Below are positions 18,073-25,513 of a stretch of DNA of 64,000 bases, one piece after another. Source of the stretch: Rhizobium sullae. GTDB lineage: Bacteria; Pseudomonadota; Alphaproteobacteria; Rhizobiales; Rhizobiaceae. The notes under the pieces are model-generated. The model was not told where the DNA came from. It searched no databases and saw nothing but the letters and a program-made list of their open reading frames with translations. Each line of letters begins with the position of its first letter. The stretch's first letter is position 1. The position numbers were made by a program, and so were the translations under genes. The stretch covers positions 1,674,001-1,738,000 of the forward strand of contig NZ_CP104143.1 in NCBI RefSeq assembly GCF_025200715.1, written 5' to 3'.

Positions 18073-18988
18073 ATGTCGCATTGCTATTCACAGCTCACCC
18101 TGTCCGATCGCCGGCGTTTGTATCAGCTGAAGGAACGCAAACTACCGGTTGGTGAGATCGCTCGCCAGCTTGGCCGCCACCGCTCGACGATCTACCGCGA
18201 ACTCAAGCGCAATACCTTCCATGACCGCGAGTTTCCCGAGTACAGCGGTTACTTCGGGACGATCGCCGACGACCTCCGCAAGGAGCGCCGCCGGCGGCTG
18301 CGCAAGCTCAGACGGCATCCCGAACTGCGCGAGTTTGTCATTGAGCGGTTGAAGGAGTTCAGGCAGGTGCTCGTAAAGGTCGCTCGGCCTTTACGAGCAC
18401 CTGCCTGAACGGCGCCGCAGACGCCGCCCGCGCGGCTCCCGCAAGCCGCGTGACGGCCTCATCCCGTTTGAGTGCCGGATCTCGCAACGGCCTGATTTTA
18501 TTGATGATCTGTCTGAGTTTGGGCATTGGGAAGGCGACCTGCTGATCTTTGATCGCCAACTCGGCCAATACAACGTGACGTCGCTCGTTGAACGGGTGAG
18601 CCGCTACACCGTGGTGATCAAGAACCGCAGCCGCCACTCGCGACCGATCATCGACAAGATCGTCCATGCCTTCTCGCCCCTGCCGTCTTTTGCGCGTCGC
18701 AGCTTTACCTTCGACCGCGGCACCGAGTTTGCCGGCTTCAGGGCTCTGGAAGACGGGATCGGCGCCAGGAGCTGGTTCTGCGACCCAAACTCACCCTGGC
18801 AAAAAGGTGCTGTCGAGAACGCCAACAAACGCATCCGCCGCTTCCTGCCTGGCCACACCGACCTGTCACTCGTGAGCCAACAACAGCTCGTCCACCTCGC
18901 CCATCAATTGAATGCAATACCCCGCAAATGCCTCGGCTACAAAACACCGGCCGAAGTGTTCATCGCCCATTTGCGCGAATGTGGCTGA
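18073..18988 (+). pseudogene. IS30-family transposase, internal deletion and frameshift
   Basis: The first part (18073-18357) gives MSHCYSQLTLSDRRRLYQLK and the HTH GEIARQLGRHRSTIYRELKR. The second part, in another frame from 18389, gives LYEHLPERRRRRRPRGSRKP and the DDE domain: HWEGDLLIF, FTFDRGTEFAGF and GAVENANKRIRRFLPG, with all three acidic residues kept. Family proteins have a linker of several tens of residues between these parts. Here it is missing and replaced by an inverted duplication (18358-18409). The frame change makes it non-functional as one protein. Confidence 0.88.
18358..18409. repeat. Perfect palindrome inside the IS30 transposase: 22-bp arms, 8-bp loop
   Basis: The left arm (18358-18379, beginning TTCAGGCAGGTGC) is the exact reverse complement of the right arm (18388-18409), separated by TCGCTCGG. 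The right arm belongs to the normal coding sequence (LYEHLPE). The left arm is therefore an inverted copy placed where the coding linker is missing. It is a mutational scar rather than a terminator, having no T-run. Confidence 0.9.
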
Positions 18989-19032
18989 TCCCCTACCCTG
19001 TAATCCGGCAGGTTGCACTTGGCGTAGATTCT

Positions 19033-20592
19033 CCAGTTAGACCGTATGTTCGTGGGGTGAAGGTGGCCCGCCCCCGCGTTAAGCTGAATTCGGGGGTTGC
19101 TCTGGATTGGCCGGAGCCGAGCCCCATGCTTAGCGAGGGCGAACCATGAAAGAGAATAGCGTACTTTTCATCGGCTTGGATACGTCGAAGCTGAAGATTT
19201 CAGTGGCGGTTGCCGATGGCGGTCGTAACGGCGAGGTGCGGTTTTTCGGCGATATCTCGTCGGAGCCGGCGTCGGTGGCGTCGATGGTCGCCAAGCTTTC
19301 CAAGCGTGGAGCCAAGCTTCATTTTTGTTATGAAGCCGGCCCGACCGGTTACGGTCTTTATCGCCAGATTGTTGAACTGGGGCATGACTGCGTGGTGGTG
19401 GCGCCATCGCTGGTGCCCAGGCGTGCGGGCGACCGGGTGAAGACCAACCGCCGCGATGCCGTAAGCCTGGCGCGCCTGCACCGGGCGGGCGAGCTGACGG
19501 CGGTCTGGGTCCCGGATGAAGGCCATGAGGCGATCCGCGACCTGGTGCGGGCCCGCGAGGCTGCCAACGACGCGTTGAAGCAGGCACGTCAGCAACTCCA
19601 ATCCTTTCTCCTGCGGCACGGCCGGATTTATACCGGCCGCACGCCATGGACGCATGCCCATACAAGATGGCTGGCGCGCCAGGCCTTCGATCATCCCGCC
19701 CACCACATCCTGTTGGCGGAATTTTGCCAGGCCATCGAGGATGCCGGCGTGCGTCTGGACAGGCTGACAAAGCTGGTTGCCGAGACCGCGGCATCCTGGT
19801 CGATGGCGCCGGTTGTGGCCGCCTATCAAGCGATGCGCGGCGTCGCGTTCATGACAGCGGTCACCTTTGTGGTCGAAATCGGCGATGTCCGGCGCTTTGG
19901 CAATCCTCGCCAGCTGATGGCGTATCTCGGTCTCGTGCCATCGGAAAGCTCAACCGGCGAACGGGTCAAACGTGGTGGGATCACCAAGGCAGGCAACACA
20001 AGGGCGCGAAGGGTCCTCGTCGAAGGAGCCTGGACATATCGCTTCCCGGCTCGCGTGAGCCCGGCGATCCAGGCCCGGCTGGATGGCCTGCCAAGAGCGG
20101 TTCGAGAGATTGCCTGGAAAGGTCAGGTGCGGCTTTGCGCGCGCTATCGCAAGCTGATGGCGGCAGGCAAGCCGAAGGTCGTCGCGGTCACCGCCGTTGC
20201 CCGGGAAATGGCAGCGTTCCTGTGGGCGATCGGGCAGGAGGTCGCTCCCACAGCAAAAATCTAAAGCCAATCGTCGGCGCAATGCGCGACAAACCAGTCA
20301 AGACGCAAACATCTGCTGTTGAACAAAGATGGAGGCAGGGCTCCGGTGGGGAACCCTCGTCATCTCTATGTGGCGGATAAAATCCATGCCCGATGTTAGA
20401 CAGAAGCAGCCCCAGACGAACACACGGAAATGCGGTACCCAGCCCGCGCATAAGAGTATGCCAGCCGTCGTCGAAACGCCCTGTCTCCTGCTTTGTTCAA
20501 CAGCTTCACGCATGTGCTTTCGTCCTCAAAGCCGGAAAGGAAAAATTATCGCTAAGAAGCTTGCAAACGAACATAAGAGAGATGCGACAGTC
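19033..20592 (+). mobile_element. IS110-family element, IS1111-like, copy 2
   Basis: Appears identical over 1560 bp to 14951-16510. Its left flank is the right end of the IS30 element; its right flank is part of a second, different ISNCY element. Subterminal repeats fall at 19045-19053 and 20567-20575. The right end again reads GATGCGACAGTC, and the following ISNCY sequence (GTCGCCTCTTGGG) is homologous in position to that after copy 1 (TCGCCTCTCGACG). Confidence 0.9.
19146..20264 (+). CDS. IS110-family transposase (DEDD type), copy 2
   Basis: 372 residues, the same as the copy at 15064-16182 in every residue compared: D in GLDTSK, E in CYEAGPTG, D in TNRRDAVS, and the C-terminal SSTGERVKRGG block. 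Intact and preceded by the same 113-bp left end. The two copies are in direct orientation 4082 bp apart, so recombination between them would delete the intervening ISNCY remnant and IS30 element. Confidence 0.95.
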   Translation: MKENSVLFIGLDTSKLKISVAVADGGRNGEVRFFGDISSEPASVASMVAKLSKRGAKLHFCYEAGPTGYGLYRQIVELGHDCVVVAPSLVPRRAGDRVKTNRRDAVSLARLHRAGELTAVWVPDEGHEAIRDLVRAREAANDALKQARQQLQSFLLRHGRIYTGRTPWTHAHTRWLARQAFDHPAHHILLAEFCQAIEDAGVRLDRLTKLVAETAASWSMAPVVAAYQAMRGVAFMTAVTFVVEIGDVRRFGNPRQLMAYLGLVPSESSTGERVKRGGITKAGNTRARRVLVEGAWTYRFPARVSPAIQARLDGLPRAVREIAWKGQVRLCARYRKLMAAGKPKVVAVTAVAREMAAFLWAIGQEVAPTAKI

Positions 20593-20783
20593 GTCGCCTC
20601 TTGGGATGCCGGTCGAACGTCAGCGTTGGGAAGCAAGATTAGCGACGACGTGCATCGTGGCCGAGGCCCTATGTGTTCGGCGTCGCAGGTTCGCCAAGGC
20701 AGCCTGACGGTCATCCGGGCCGCTGAGTTGCTTGGGCTCAGTCGCAGCCAGGTCCATCGGCTTTTGCAGGCCTATGATCATGG
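20593..20783 (+). pseudogene. Fragment of a second ISNCY-family element
   Basis: Translation gives VRQGSLTVIRAAELLGLSRS then QVHRLLQAYDH, the same HTH block as the transposase at 16600 (RLSVVQAAELLDLSRSQVHR) but clearly divergent in sequence. It is thus a different ISNCY family member. Only the upstream end and the first 30-40 codons survive; family similarity stops near 20780. The start codon region is also unclear. The next 120 bp, up to the toxin-antitoxin promoter, contain only a 36-codon hydrophobic frame (20774-20884) that I do not recognise. Confidence 0.65.
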
Positions 20784-20902
20784 CCGGCACTCTCGGCCTG
20801 GTTGCTGTGGCAGTCACCGCTTTTCGGGCGCGTCTCCGAAGCATGGCCCCGAAGGAGGCGCCGGGGAAGAGGACAGTCCATTGACCAAGCAGCGTCATCC
20901 TC

Positions 20903-20924
20903 CTATATTCTGACCATATAGTCA
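20903..20924. promoter_or_regulatory. Candidate autoregulatory operator of the toxin-antitoxin pair
   Basis: Two overlapping dyads lie 18-39 bp before the antitoxin ATG: CTATAT-N7-ATATAG (20903-20921) and TGAC-CATATA-GTCA (20911-20924). AT-rich palindromes directly upstream are where Phd/YefM antitoxins usually bind to repress their own operon. This function is inferred from position and symmetry. Confidence 0.5.
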
Positions 20925-20941
20925 TTTTTATGGAGGCGACA

Positions 20942-21178
20942 ATGAAGAGCGTCCCTATTGTCGAGGCAAAAGCTCACTTTTCCGCCCTGCTGGCCGAGGT
21001 AGAAGCCGGCAAGGAAATCGCCGTGACCCGGCACGGCAAGGTGATCGCACGGCTGGTCCCAGACTACCCACGCAAGGCGGCCGAGGCCTTTCGGGATTTC
21101 TGGTCCGATGCCAATGAAATTGATCTCGTCGCGCACGAAGATCTGCCGGCCGAAGACGTGCCCTCTCTGGATGACTAG
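20942..21178 (+). CDS. Phd/YefM-family antitoxin
   Basis: 78 residues from ATG 20942 (MKSVPIVEAKAHFSALLAEV), chosen because GGAGG lies 5 bases upstream; an in-frame ATG at 20930 overlaps that ribosome site. The N-terminal part matches prevent-host-death antitoxins (EAGKEIAVTRHGKVIARLVP), a DNA-binding fold. The acidic C-terminal tail (AHEDLPAEDVPSLDD) would wrap the toxin. The toxin GTG follows 3 bp after the stop. It is placed between IS debris and an SDR remnant, typical of a horizontally gained module. Confidence 0.9.
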   Translation: MKSVPIVEAKAHFSALLAEVEAGKEIAVTRHGKVIARLVPDYPRKAAEAFRDFWSDANEIDLVAHEDLPAEDVPSLDD

Positions 21179-21181
21179 GTC

Positions 21182-21598
21182 GTGTCCGATCTCTACCTTA
21201 TCGACACAAACATTGTGATCGCGGCTCTGAAAGGGCGCGAGGAAGTTCGCCAGCGGCTGGAATCCGAGGAGCTGAGTGCTATCCGCCTTTCGGCGATCGT
21301 GCTGGGCGAGCTGGAATTCGGCGCGGAGAAGAGCGAATACGGCGAGCGCAATCGTGCGCGTCTAGCAACGCTCGCCCAGCGCCTGCTACTGGTTGGGATC
21401 GATCACGACACCACCCGGCATTACGGAAAGATACGCGCGCTGCTGGAGCGACAGGGGACACCGATCGGCGCCAACGATACATGGATCGCCGCGCAGGCGC
21501 TGGCGATCGGCGCGACGCTTGTCACCGACAACGAGCGCGAGTTCGCGCGCGTGCCTGGCCTGACCCTTGAAAACTGGCTGCTGCCGCCAAAGTCCTGA
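21182..21598 (+). CDS. vapC: VapC-family PIN-domain toxin ribonuclease
   Basis: 138 residues from GTG 21182 (MSDLYLIDTNIVIAALKG). The PIN acidic residues are all visible: Asp in LIDTNIV near residue 8, Glu in VLGELEFGAEKS near 43, Asp in GANDTWIAAQA near 98, and Asp in LVTDNEREF near 115. VapC toxins cleave tRNA or rRNA when freed from the antitoxin. Here it is paired with a Phd-type antitoxin instead of a VapB AbrB type, a known mixed pairing. Confidence 0.92.
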   Translation: MSDLYLIDTNIVIAALKGREEVRQRLESEELSAIRLSAIVLGELEFGAEKSEYGERNRARLATLAQRLLLVGIDHDTTRHYGKIRALLERQGTPIGANDTWIAAQALAIGATLVTDNEREFARVPGLTLENWLLPPKS

Positions 21599-21731
21599 GC
21601 GAGAGGGCCCGTCGCGCCGCCGATCTTTAGGTTGACACCACGCATCAGGGGTTGGCGGCCATGAGGCGCAGCTTATGCGCTCCGACTGGCGTGTCGGCGC
21701 TTGTACACTAATCATTGAATCGAACCATTGC

Positions 21732-21779
21732 CTAGCCTACGTGATAACCGCCATCCACCGGCAGGGTGACGCCGGCCAC
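21732..21779 (-). pseudogene. C-terminal remnant of a short-chain dehydrogenase
   Basis: Read on the minus strand this gives VAGVTLPVDGGYHVG and a stop, the standard C-terminal end of classical SDRs (TGxxLxVDGG). Nothing upstream of it continues the protein: at 21780 it meets an IS21-type repeat. So an SDR gene was destroyed by an insertion event that left only its last 15 codons. The rest of 21599-21985 holds no credible gene. Confidence 0.7.
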
Positions 21780-21821
21780 GCAAAGTTAAAGTGTCCCGAT
21801 TCTGCAAAGTTGGAATGTCAC
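21780..21821. repeat. Two 18-bp direct repeats resembling an IS21-family end
   Basis: GCAAAGTTAAAGTGTCCC (21780-21797) and GCAAAGTTGGAATGTCAC (21804-21821) match at 14 of 18 positions and are spaced 24 bp apart. Multiple short direct repeats at the ends are a feature of IS21-family elements, and AAAGTT-type cores occur in rhizobial members. No istA or istB gene is present, so it is a solo end. Confidence 0.45.
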
Positions 21822-21985
21822 TCTCCCCGGGTTTTGAGGACGTGGAAGATTGTACCAACTTCGATGATCTCTTGGGCCGAGCATGTCGCGTGCGTCTCGA
21901 CGACTTCGCGGCAAATGCGGGCGCTGCGTTGGATGTCATTTCATCACCGATGCCAGCGCCTGTCATTGATCCGGCGCGCAGCAGG

Positions 21986-22954
21986 TCACTCCTGCGCAAG
22001 CAATGTCGTTCCCGATGCGAATTGGCGATCGTAGAAAATCCGCACTGACAGAACAACGCCGGCGATCAGGACAACCACCCCAGCCACTTCGATGGGGGTT
22101 GGCCAGCGGGTATGTGCGACAAGTCCTCCGATAACACCGAAGGCTGTTTCCGAGATGATCAATTGCGCGGCCAAGGCAACCGGCAGGCTCCGTGATGCAA
22201 CGTTCCAGGCCCAGGCGCCGCCTACGGTTACCAGCAGCGCGAGGGACACACCCCAAACATATAGGCTGCCGGCGGCACTCCAGCCGAATCCCAATGTTGG
22301 AAGCTGGAAGAGGTCCATCGCGGCACCGACAGGATAAAACGCCAGCATCAAGACGCCGCCTCCGACTAGTATCAGCGCTGACCACACACCGGAGGGCATT
22401 TCTGGTCGGGCGGCGAGTGCAGCCTGATTGGCAAGGGCGAACCAGACCCAAAGTCCCACGGCAGCGAGCGATAACGGCACGCCAATCCACAACGATTGGA
22501 CAGAGTTCAATCCTTCGGTCGTGAATGCCGGGCCATTGACGAGAACGAGGCCGACCAGCACCAGCGCCAAAGGCATCATAAGGAATCGCCATGGCATTGA
22601 TCCCTGACGCTGATTACCGATGACCATCAATACGATCGGAACCAGACCTAGAAAGGCGGGAGCGATGACTGGGCCGGCAAAGATGGCCGCTCCCGTCACC
22701 GTCAGGAAGTAGCCGACATATCCGACAAAGGCGAGCCAGATAGCTTGCAGGCAGTTTCGAAGCGTGAGGTGGCGCATGACGCGCTTCTCAGAAAACAAGA
22801 TGTAAAGCCCGACGAGCGCAGAAACAACGTGACGGACTAGGGCAAAATCAAAGGTGGAATAGTCACCGATGATGAAGGGCACAACGAAGTTGAGCGAAAA
22901 GGCAAAGGCCGCAAAGAGAGCGGCTGACACGCCAACATAAAAGACCCTGTTCAT
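21986..22954 (-). CDS. EamA/DMT-superfamily transporter
   Basis: About 322 residues with roughly ten hydrophobic helices, including FVGYVGYFLTVTGAAIFAGP and the EamA-repeat end GVVVLIAGVVLSVRIFYDRQ. These proteins export metabolites or amino acids. I choose ATG 22954 (MNRVFYVG) because AAAGGG lies 9 bases upstream; the ATG at 22963 directly abuts that ribosome site. It is divergent from a LysR regulator across about 270 bp that hold no other gene. The substrate is unknown. Confidence 0.85.
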   Translation of the reverse strand: MNRVFYVGVSAALFAAFAFSLNFVVPFIIGDYSTFDFALVRHVVSALVGLYILFSEKRVMRHLTLRNCLQAIWLAFVGYVGYFLTVTGAAIFAGPVIAPAFLGLVPIVLMVIGNQRQGSMPWRFLMMPLALVLVGLVLVNGPAFTTEGLNSVQSLWIGVPLSLAAVGLWVWFALANQAALAARPEMPSGVWSALILVGGGVLMLAFYPVGAAMDLFQLPTLGFGWSAAGSLYVWGVSLALLVTVGGAWAWNVASRSLPVALAAQLIISETAFGVIGGLVAHTRWPTPIEVAGVVVLIAGVVLSVRIFYDRQFASGTTLLAQE

Positions 22955-23226
22955 AGTGGTCATCCCTTTGAGACTGCGTCACTGGAAATTTGATTGCGGT
23001 AACGCTGACAGCTTTGGTTAGCAATCAAGCGAAACCCTCTGTCGAATGACTAAAATTTACCGGCCGCGAGCCGTGGCTGGTACCCAGCGAAAATGAGAAC
23101 CACCCTCTCGATACGCACCCATCGGACCATGATCGGGATACGATTCACGCAGACGACTGTGCGGCCTATTCAGCAGAACCGATTTCTCATATCCTCAACA
23201 TCGAGGTTTCTAATCGTCGGGACGTT

Positions 23227-24141
23227 ATGGATCGGCTTGATGCAATGCGGGTTCTGCTTGCGGTGGTTGACGCCGGGAGCTTGTCGGCGGGCAGCCGGAA
23301 GCTGAATGCGCCGCTGCCGAGTGTCAGCCGCAAGGTCGCCGATCTGGAGCGATATCTCGGCGCAAACCTCATCATCCGAACAAGCCGCAACCTGCAGCTT
23401 ACCGACGCCGGTCGCGACTATGTCGATGCGGCGCGCAAAATCATCGCCGATCTGGAGGAGGTCGAACGCAGGGCCTCAGGCGAATATCAAACGCCGCGGG
23501 GACTGCTCACCATCACGATGCCGATCGAGTTTGGCCACCGGTACGTTCTGCCGATCGCGCTCGACTTCATGAACGAGCATCCGGAGGTGACTTTGAACCT
23601 CCTGTCCCTCGACCGTTCTGTTCATCTCGCCAACGAGCAGGTCGACGTCGCCATCCGACTTGGTGAGTTGGTCGACAGTTCGCTCTACGCCGTCAAGGCC
23701 GGCGAGTTCCGCCTGTTGACCTGCGCAAGCCCGGCCTATCTGGAACGGCATAGCGTTCCCCAACATCCCACCGAGCTCACCAATCACGACGGAATCATGT
23801 TCCATAACCGGTCGTTCTTCTGGAGTTTCGAGATCGACGGGAAGTCTGTCGAGGCGATGCCACGCAGCCGGATCGAGGTCAACACGGCGGCCAATTGCGT
23901 CGCAGCCGCGCGAAATGGAGCCGGGATCGCCCGCCTCTTCGACTACCAGGTTCCGGAGGAAGTGTCCTCGGGCGCGCTCGTGCAGATCTTGAAGGACTAC
24001 GGCGGTAGGCCCAAGCCGATCCACATCGTCTATTCGCGTCAGGGGCTACTCGCTCTCAAAGTGCGTGCCTTCATCGATTGGATGCTCCCCCGGCTTCGCG
24101 CGGCTTGCAGCAATTATTGCGATCCACCGTCACCGGAATGA
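23227..24141 (+). CDS. LysR-family transcriptional regulator
   Basis: 304 residues. The N-terminal HTH is DAMRVLLAVVDAGSLSAGSR followed by KVADLERYLGANLIIRTSRN, and the co-inducer domain includes EQVDVAIRLGEL near 137 and NGAGIARLFDYQVPEEVSSG near 240, as in the CrgA/DmlR-like branch. Its 3' end overlaps by 12 bp the convergent alpha/beta hydrolase gene. Being divergent from the EamA gene, it may control that exporter or the stress cluster that follows. Confidence 0.92.
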   Translation: MDRLDAMRVLLAVVDAGSLSAGSRKLNAPLPSVSRKVADLERYLGANLIIRTSRNLQLTDAGRDYVDAARKIIADLEEVERRASGEYQTPRGLLTITMPIEFGHRYVLPIALDFMNEHPEVTLNLLSLDRSVHLANEQVDVAIRLGELVDSSLYAVKAGEFRLLTCASPAYLERHSVPQHPTELTNHDGIMFHNRSFFWSFEIDGKSVEAMPRSRIEVNTAANCVAAARNGAGIARLFDYQVPEEVSSGALVQILKDYGGRPKPIHIVYSRQGLLALKVRAFIDWMLPRLRAACSNYCDPPSPE

Positions 24142-25083
24142 AGCGCGCACTTCCTCGACCGTCCTCTCCGGCTTCTGGAGATGAGGGTAATGGCCAGTGT
24201 CAGGGAGAATTGAAAGTTCGGCCCTGAGCCGTTCGGCGAGTTCTACCCCCATTTCCTTCTTGATGTAGAGATCCTTCTCGCCCCATACCACCTTTACAGG
24301 AGTCCTTAGCTTGTCCAGATTGGCTTCGAAATACTGCTGGTCCCTGGTGAAATGCGTGTAATAGCTCGCAAAGGCGTCAGCCGTCGTCAGCGTGCCATAG
24401 GACCAGCCACGCGCCATGTCGCTCCTGAACCGGGCGGAGAGCTCGAACTGCACCTCCTTCGCTAGCCCTCTCCTGAAGGCGTTCTCGAGAATGTCCGCGC
24501 GGTTTTTGTTGAGCTGTTCCCGTGCCTGAGCCGCTGACCGCCTATCCTTCAGCTTCTGCAGGCTCTCATACATGTAATGCGGCCGATCGAAGGGCGCGAA
24601 GTCGCCGACGATAATGGTTCGTGCAATGTCGGGCTTCTCCAAGCCCAGCAGCAGCGCCGGCAGGGCGCCGATGTCGGTGGCATAGATCGTAAGCTTGGAC
24701 CGGTCGATGTGAGCCTTCGCGATGTAGGCGTCAAGCACACGCGCATAATCCATCGGCGCATAAGAAAAGCGGTCCGTGGTCGGCCGCGACGAGAGCCCGA
24801 AGCCGGGCCAATCGAATGCGTGGACCTCGTAATCGTCGGCGAGAGCTAGGGATACTTCCTTCCAGGCATACATCGTTTCCGGGAAGCCATGCAGGAAGAG
24901 GACGGTCCCCTTCGGGTCGAGACTATGCACGACCGACCTTCTCAGTGTGATGTCGTTGTCGATCTGAATGAAGCTGATATTCGCCCTCGGTTGATGCGAG
25001 CGGTCCTCGGCATGTGTTACGGTCGCGATAGAGGAAATCATCGCTGCCGCGGCAAACAGCCGTCGAAGGGTGGCCATTGTCAT
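24130..25083 (-). CDS. Exported alpha/beta hydrolase with an Asp nucleophile
   Basis: 317 residues with a signal peptide (hydrophobic 8-22, likely cleavage after THA). HGFPETMYAWKEV supplies the oxyanion HG motif, DWPGFGLSSRP follows, and the nucleophile elbow reads YATDIGALPALL. The nucleophile position is thus Asp, as in epoxide hydrolases and haloalkane/haloacetate dehalogenases. The base His is in DTGHYPHLQKPE near the end. The probable acid is in VVWGEKDLYI. The substrate is unknown; a periplasmic location is predicted. Confidence 0.85.
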   Translation of the reverse strand: MTMATLRRLFAAAAMISSIATVTHAEDRSHQPRANISFIQIDNDITLRRSVVHSLDPKGTVLFLHGFPETMYAWKEVSLALADDYEVHAFDWPGFGLSSRPTTDRFSYAPMDYARVLDAYIAKAHIDRSKLTIYATDIGALPALLLGLEKPDIARTIIVGDFAPFDRPHYMYESLQKLKDRRSAAQAREQLNKNRADILENAFRRGLAKEVQFELSARFRSDMARGWSYGTLTTADAFASYYTHFTRDQQYFEANLDKLRTPVKVVWGEKDLYIKKEMGVELAERLRAELSILPDTGHYPHLQKPERTVEEVRASFR

Positions 25084-25107
25084 GTCAGTAGCTCCAGCTT
25101 CGTCGCG

Positions 25108-25329
25108 TCAACGGACAACGCGGTCGACCTGCGCCTGAAGGCGCGGGCCGACCAGCAGGATGGCGGGGACAACGATGAGGTAGGCGATGCTCCACGAGCG
25201 GAGCCATGTCAGGACGAACCCCCTTGAGAAGCCCAGATTGAGCGCGAGCAATGTGAAAGAGATCAACCCTGTCGTTACGATACCCATCGACAAGGCGAAG
25301 GCGATCTTGCGTTTGAAATGCGTGTCCAT
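25108..25329 (-). CDS. DUF2798 small membrane protein
   Basis: 73 residues with two membrane helices, FALSMGIVTTGLISFTLLAL and SWSIAYLIVVPAILLVGPRL, joined by GFSRGFVLTWLR. This is the DUF2798 pattern of two-helix proteins often next to stress or redox genes. It ends 24 bp before the alpha/beta hydrolase on the same strand, so the two are probably cotranscribed. Function unknown. Confidence 0.75.
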   Translation of the reverse strand: MDTHFKRKIAFALSMGIVTTGLISFTLLALNLGFSRGFVLTWLRSWSIAYLIVVPAILLVGPRLQAQVDRVVR

Positions 25330-25513
25330 GTCGGTCTCCCGGTTCGAGGTGAAATGGGGATCGGCTCAGCGGTTACGATCCCGGATTGTGGCTTCGAAGA
25401 TCGCGCAACGTCGGCACCGGCGGTAGCGGGGAAACCTGAGAGGCAGCCTCTTGAATCCGGTAAGTTATCAATGGCGAGGAAACCGTTATACCGATCGCGA
25501 AAGGACAACCGTC

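Larger units (their letters stand above)
18007..19032 (+). mobile_element. IS30-family element, right end cut by IS110 copy 2
   Basis: The left inverted repeat includes TTCTATTTTCAAGTGCGACA near 18014-18033. The right repeat, read on the minus strand from 19032, gives AGAATCTACGCCAAGTGCAA, an imperfect inverse. The right repeat lacks the outer GGTACA-type bases because IS110 copy 2 starts at 19033. Between the repeats is a single IS30 transposase gene, now broken. The left boundary is uncertain by about 10 bp. Confidence 0.7.

Noticed and set aside
18358..18409. The palindrome as a transcription terminator
   Set aside because: There is no T-run after the stem, and the right arm is ordinary transposase coding sequence.
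14951..20592. A composite transposon made of the two IS110 copies
   Set aside because: IS110 elements lack terminal inverted repeats and move as circles by site-specific recombination; two direct copies do not mobilise the DNA between them in the usual way. Independent or recombined insertions explain it better.
21780..21821. Start of a CRISPR array
   Set aside because: Only two units of 18 bp with a 6-bp gap, diverged from each other; no cas genes. An IS21-type end fits better.
25318..25513. An extended N-terminus for the SDR pseudogene
   Set aside because: This stretch overlaps the DUF2798 start and its promoter, and its translation does not resemble an SDR; a better start with a ribosome site is at 25514.
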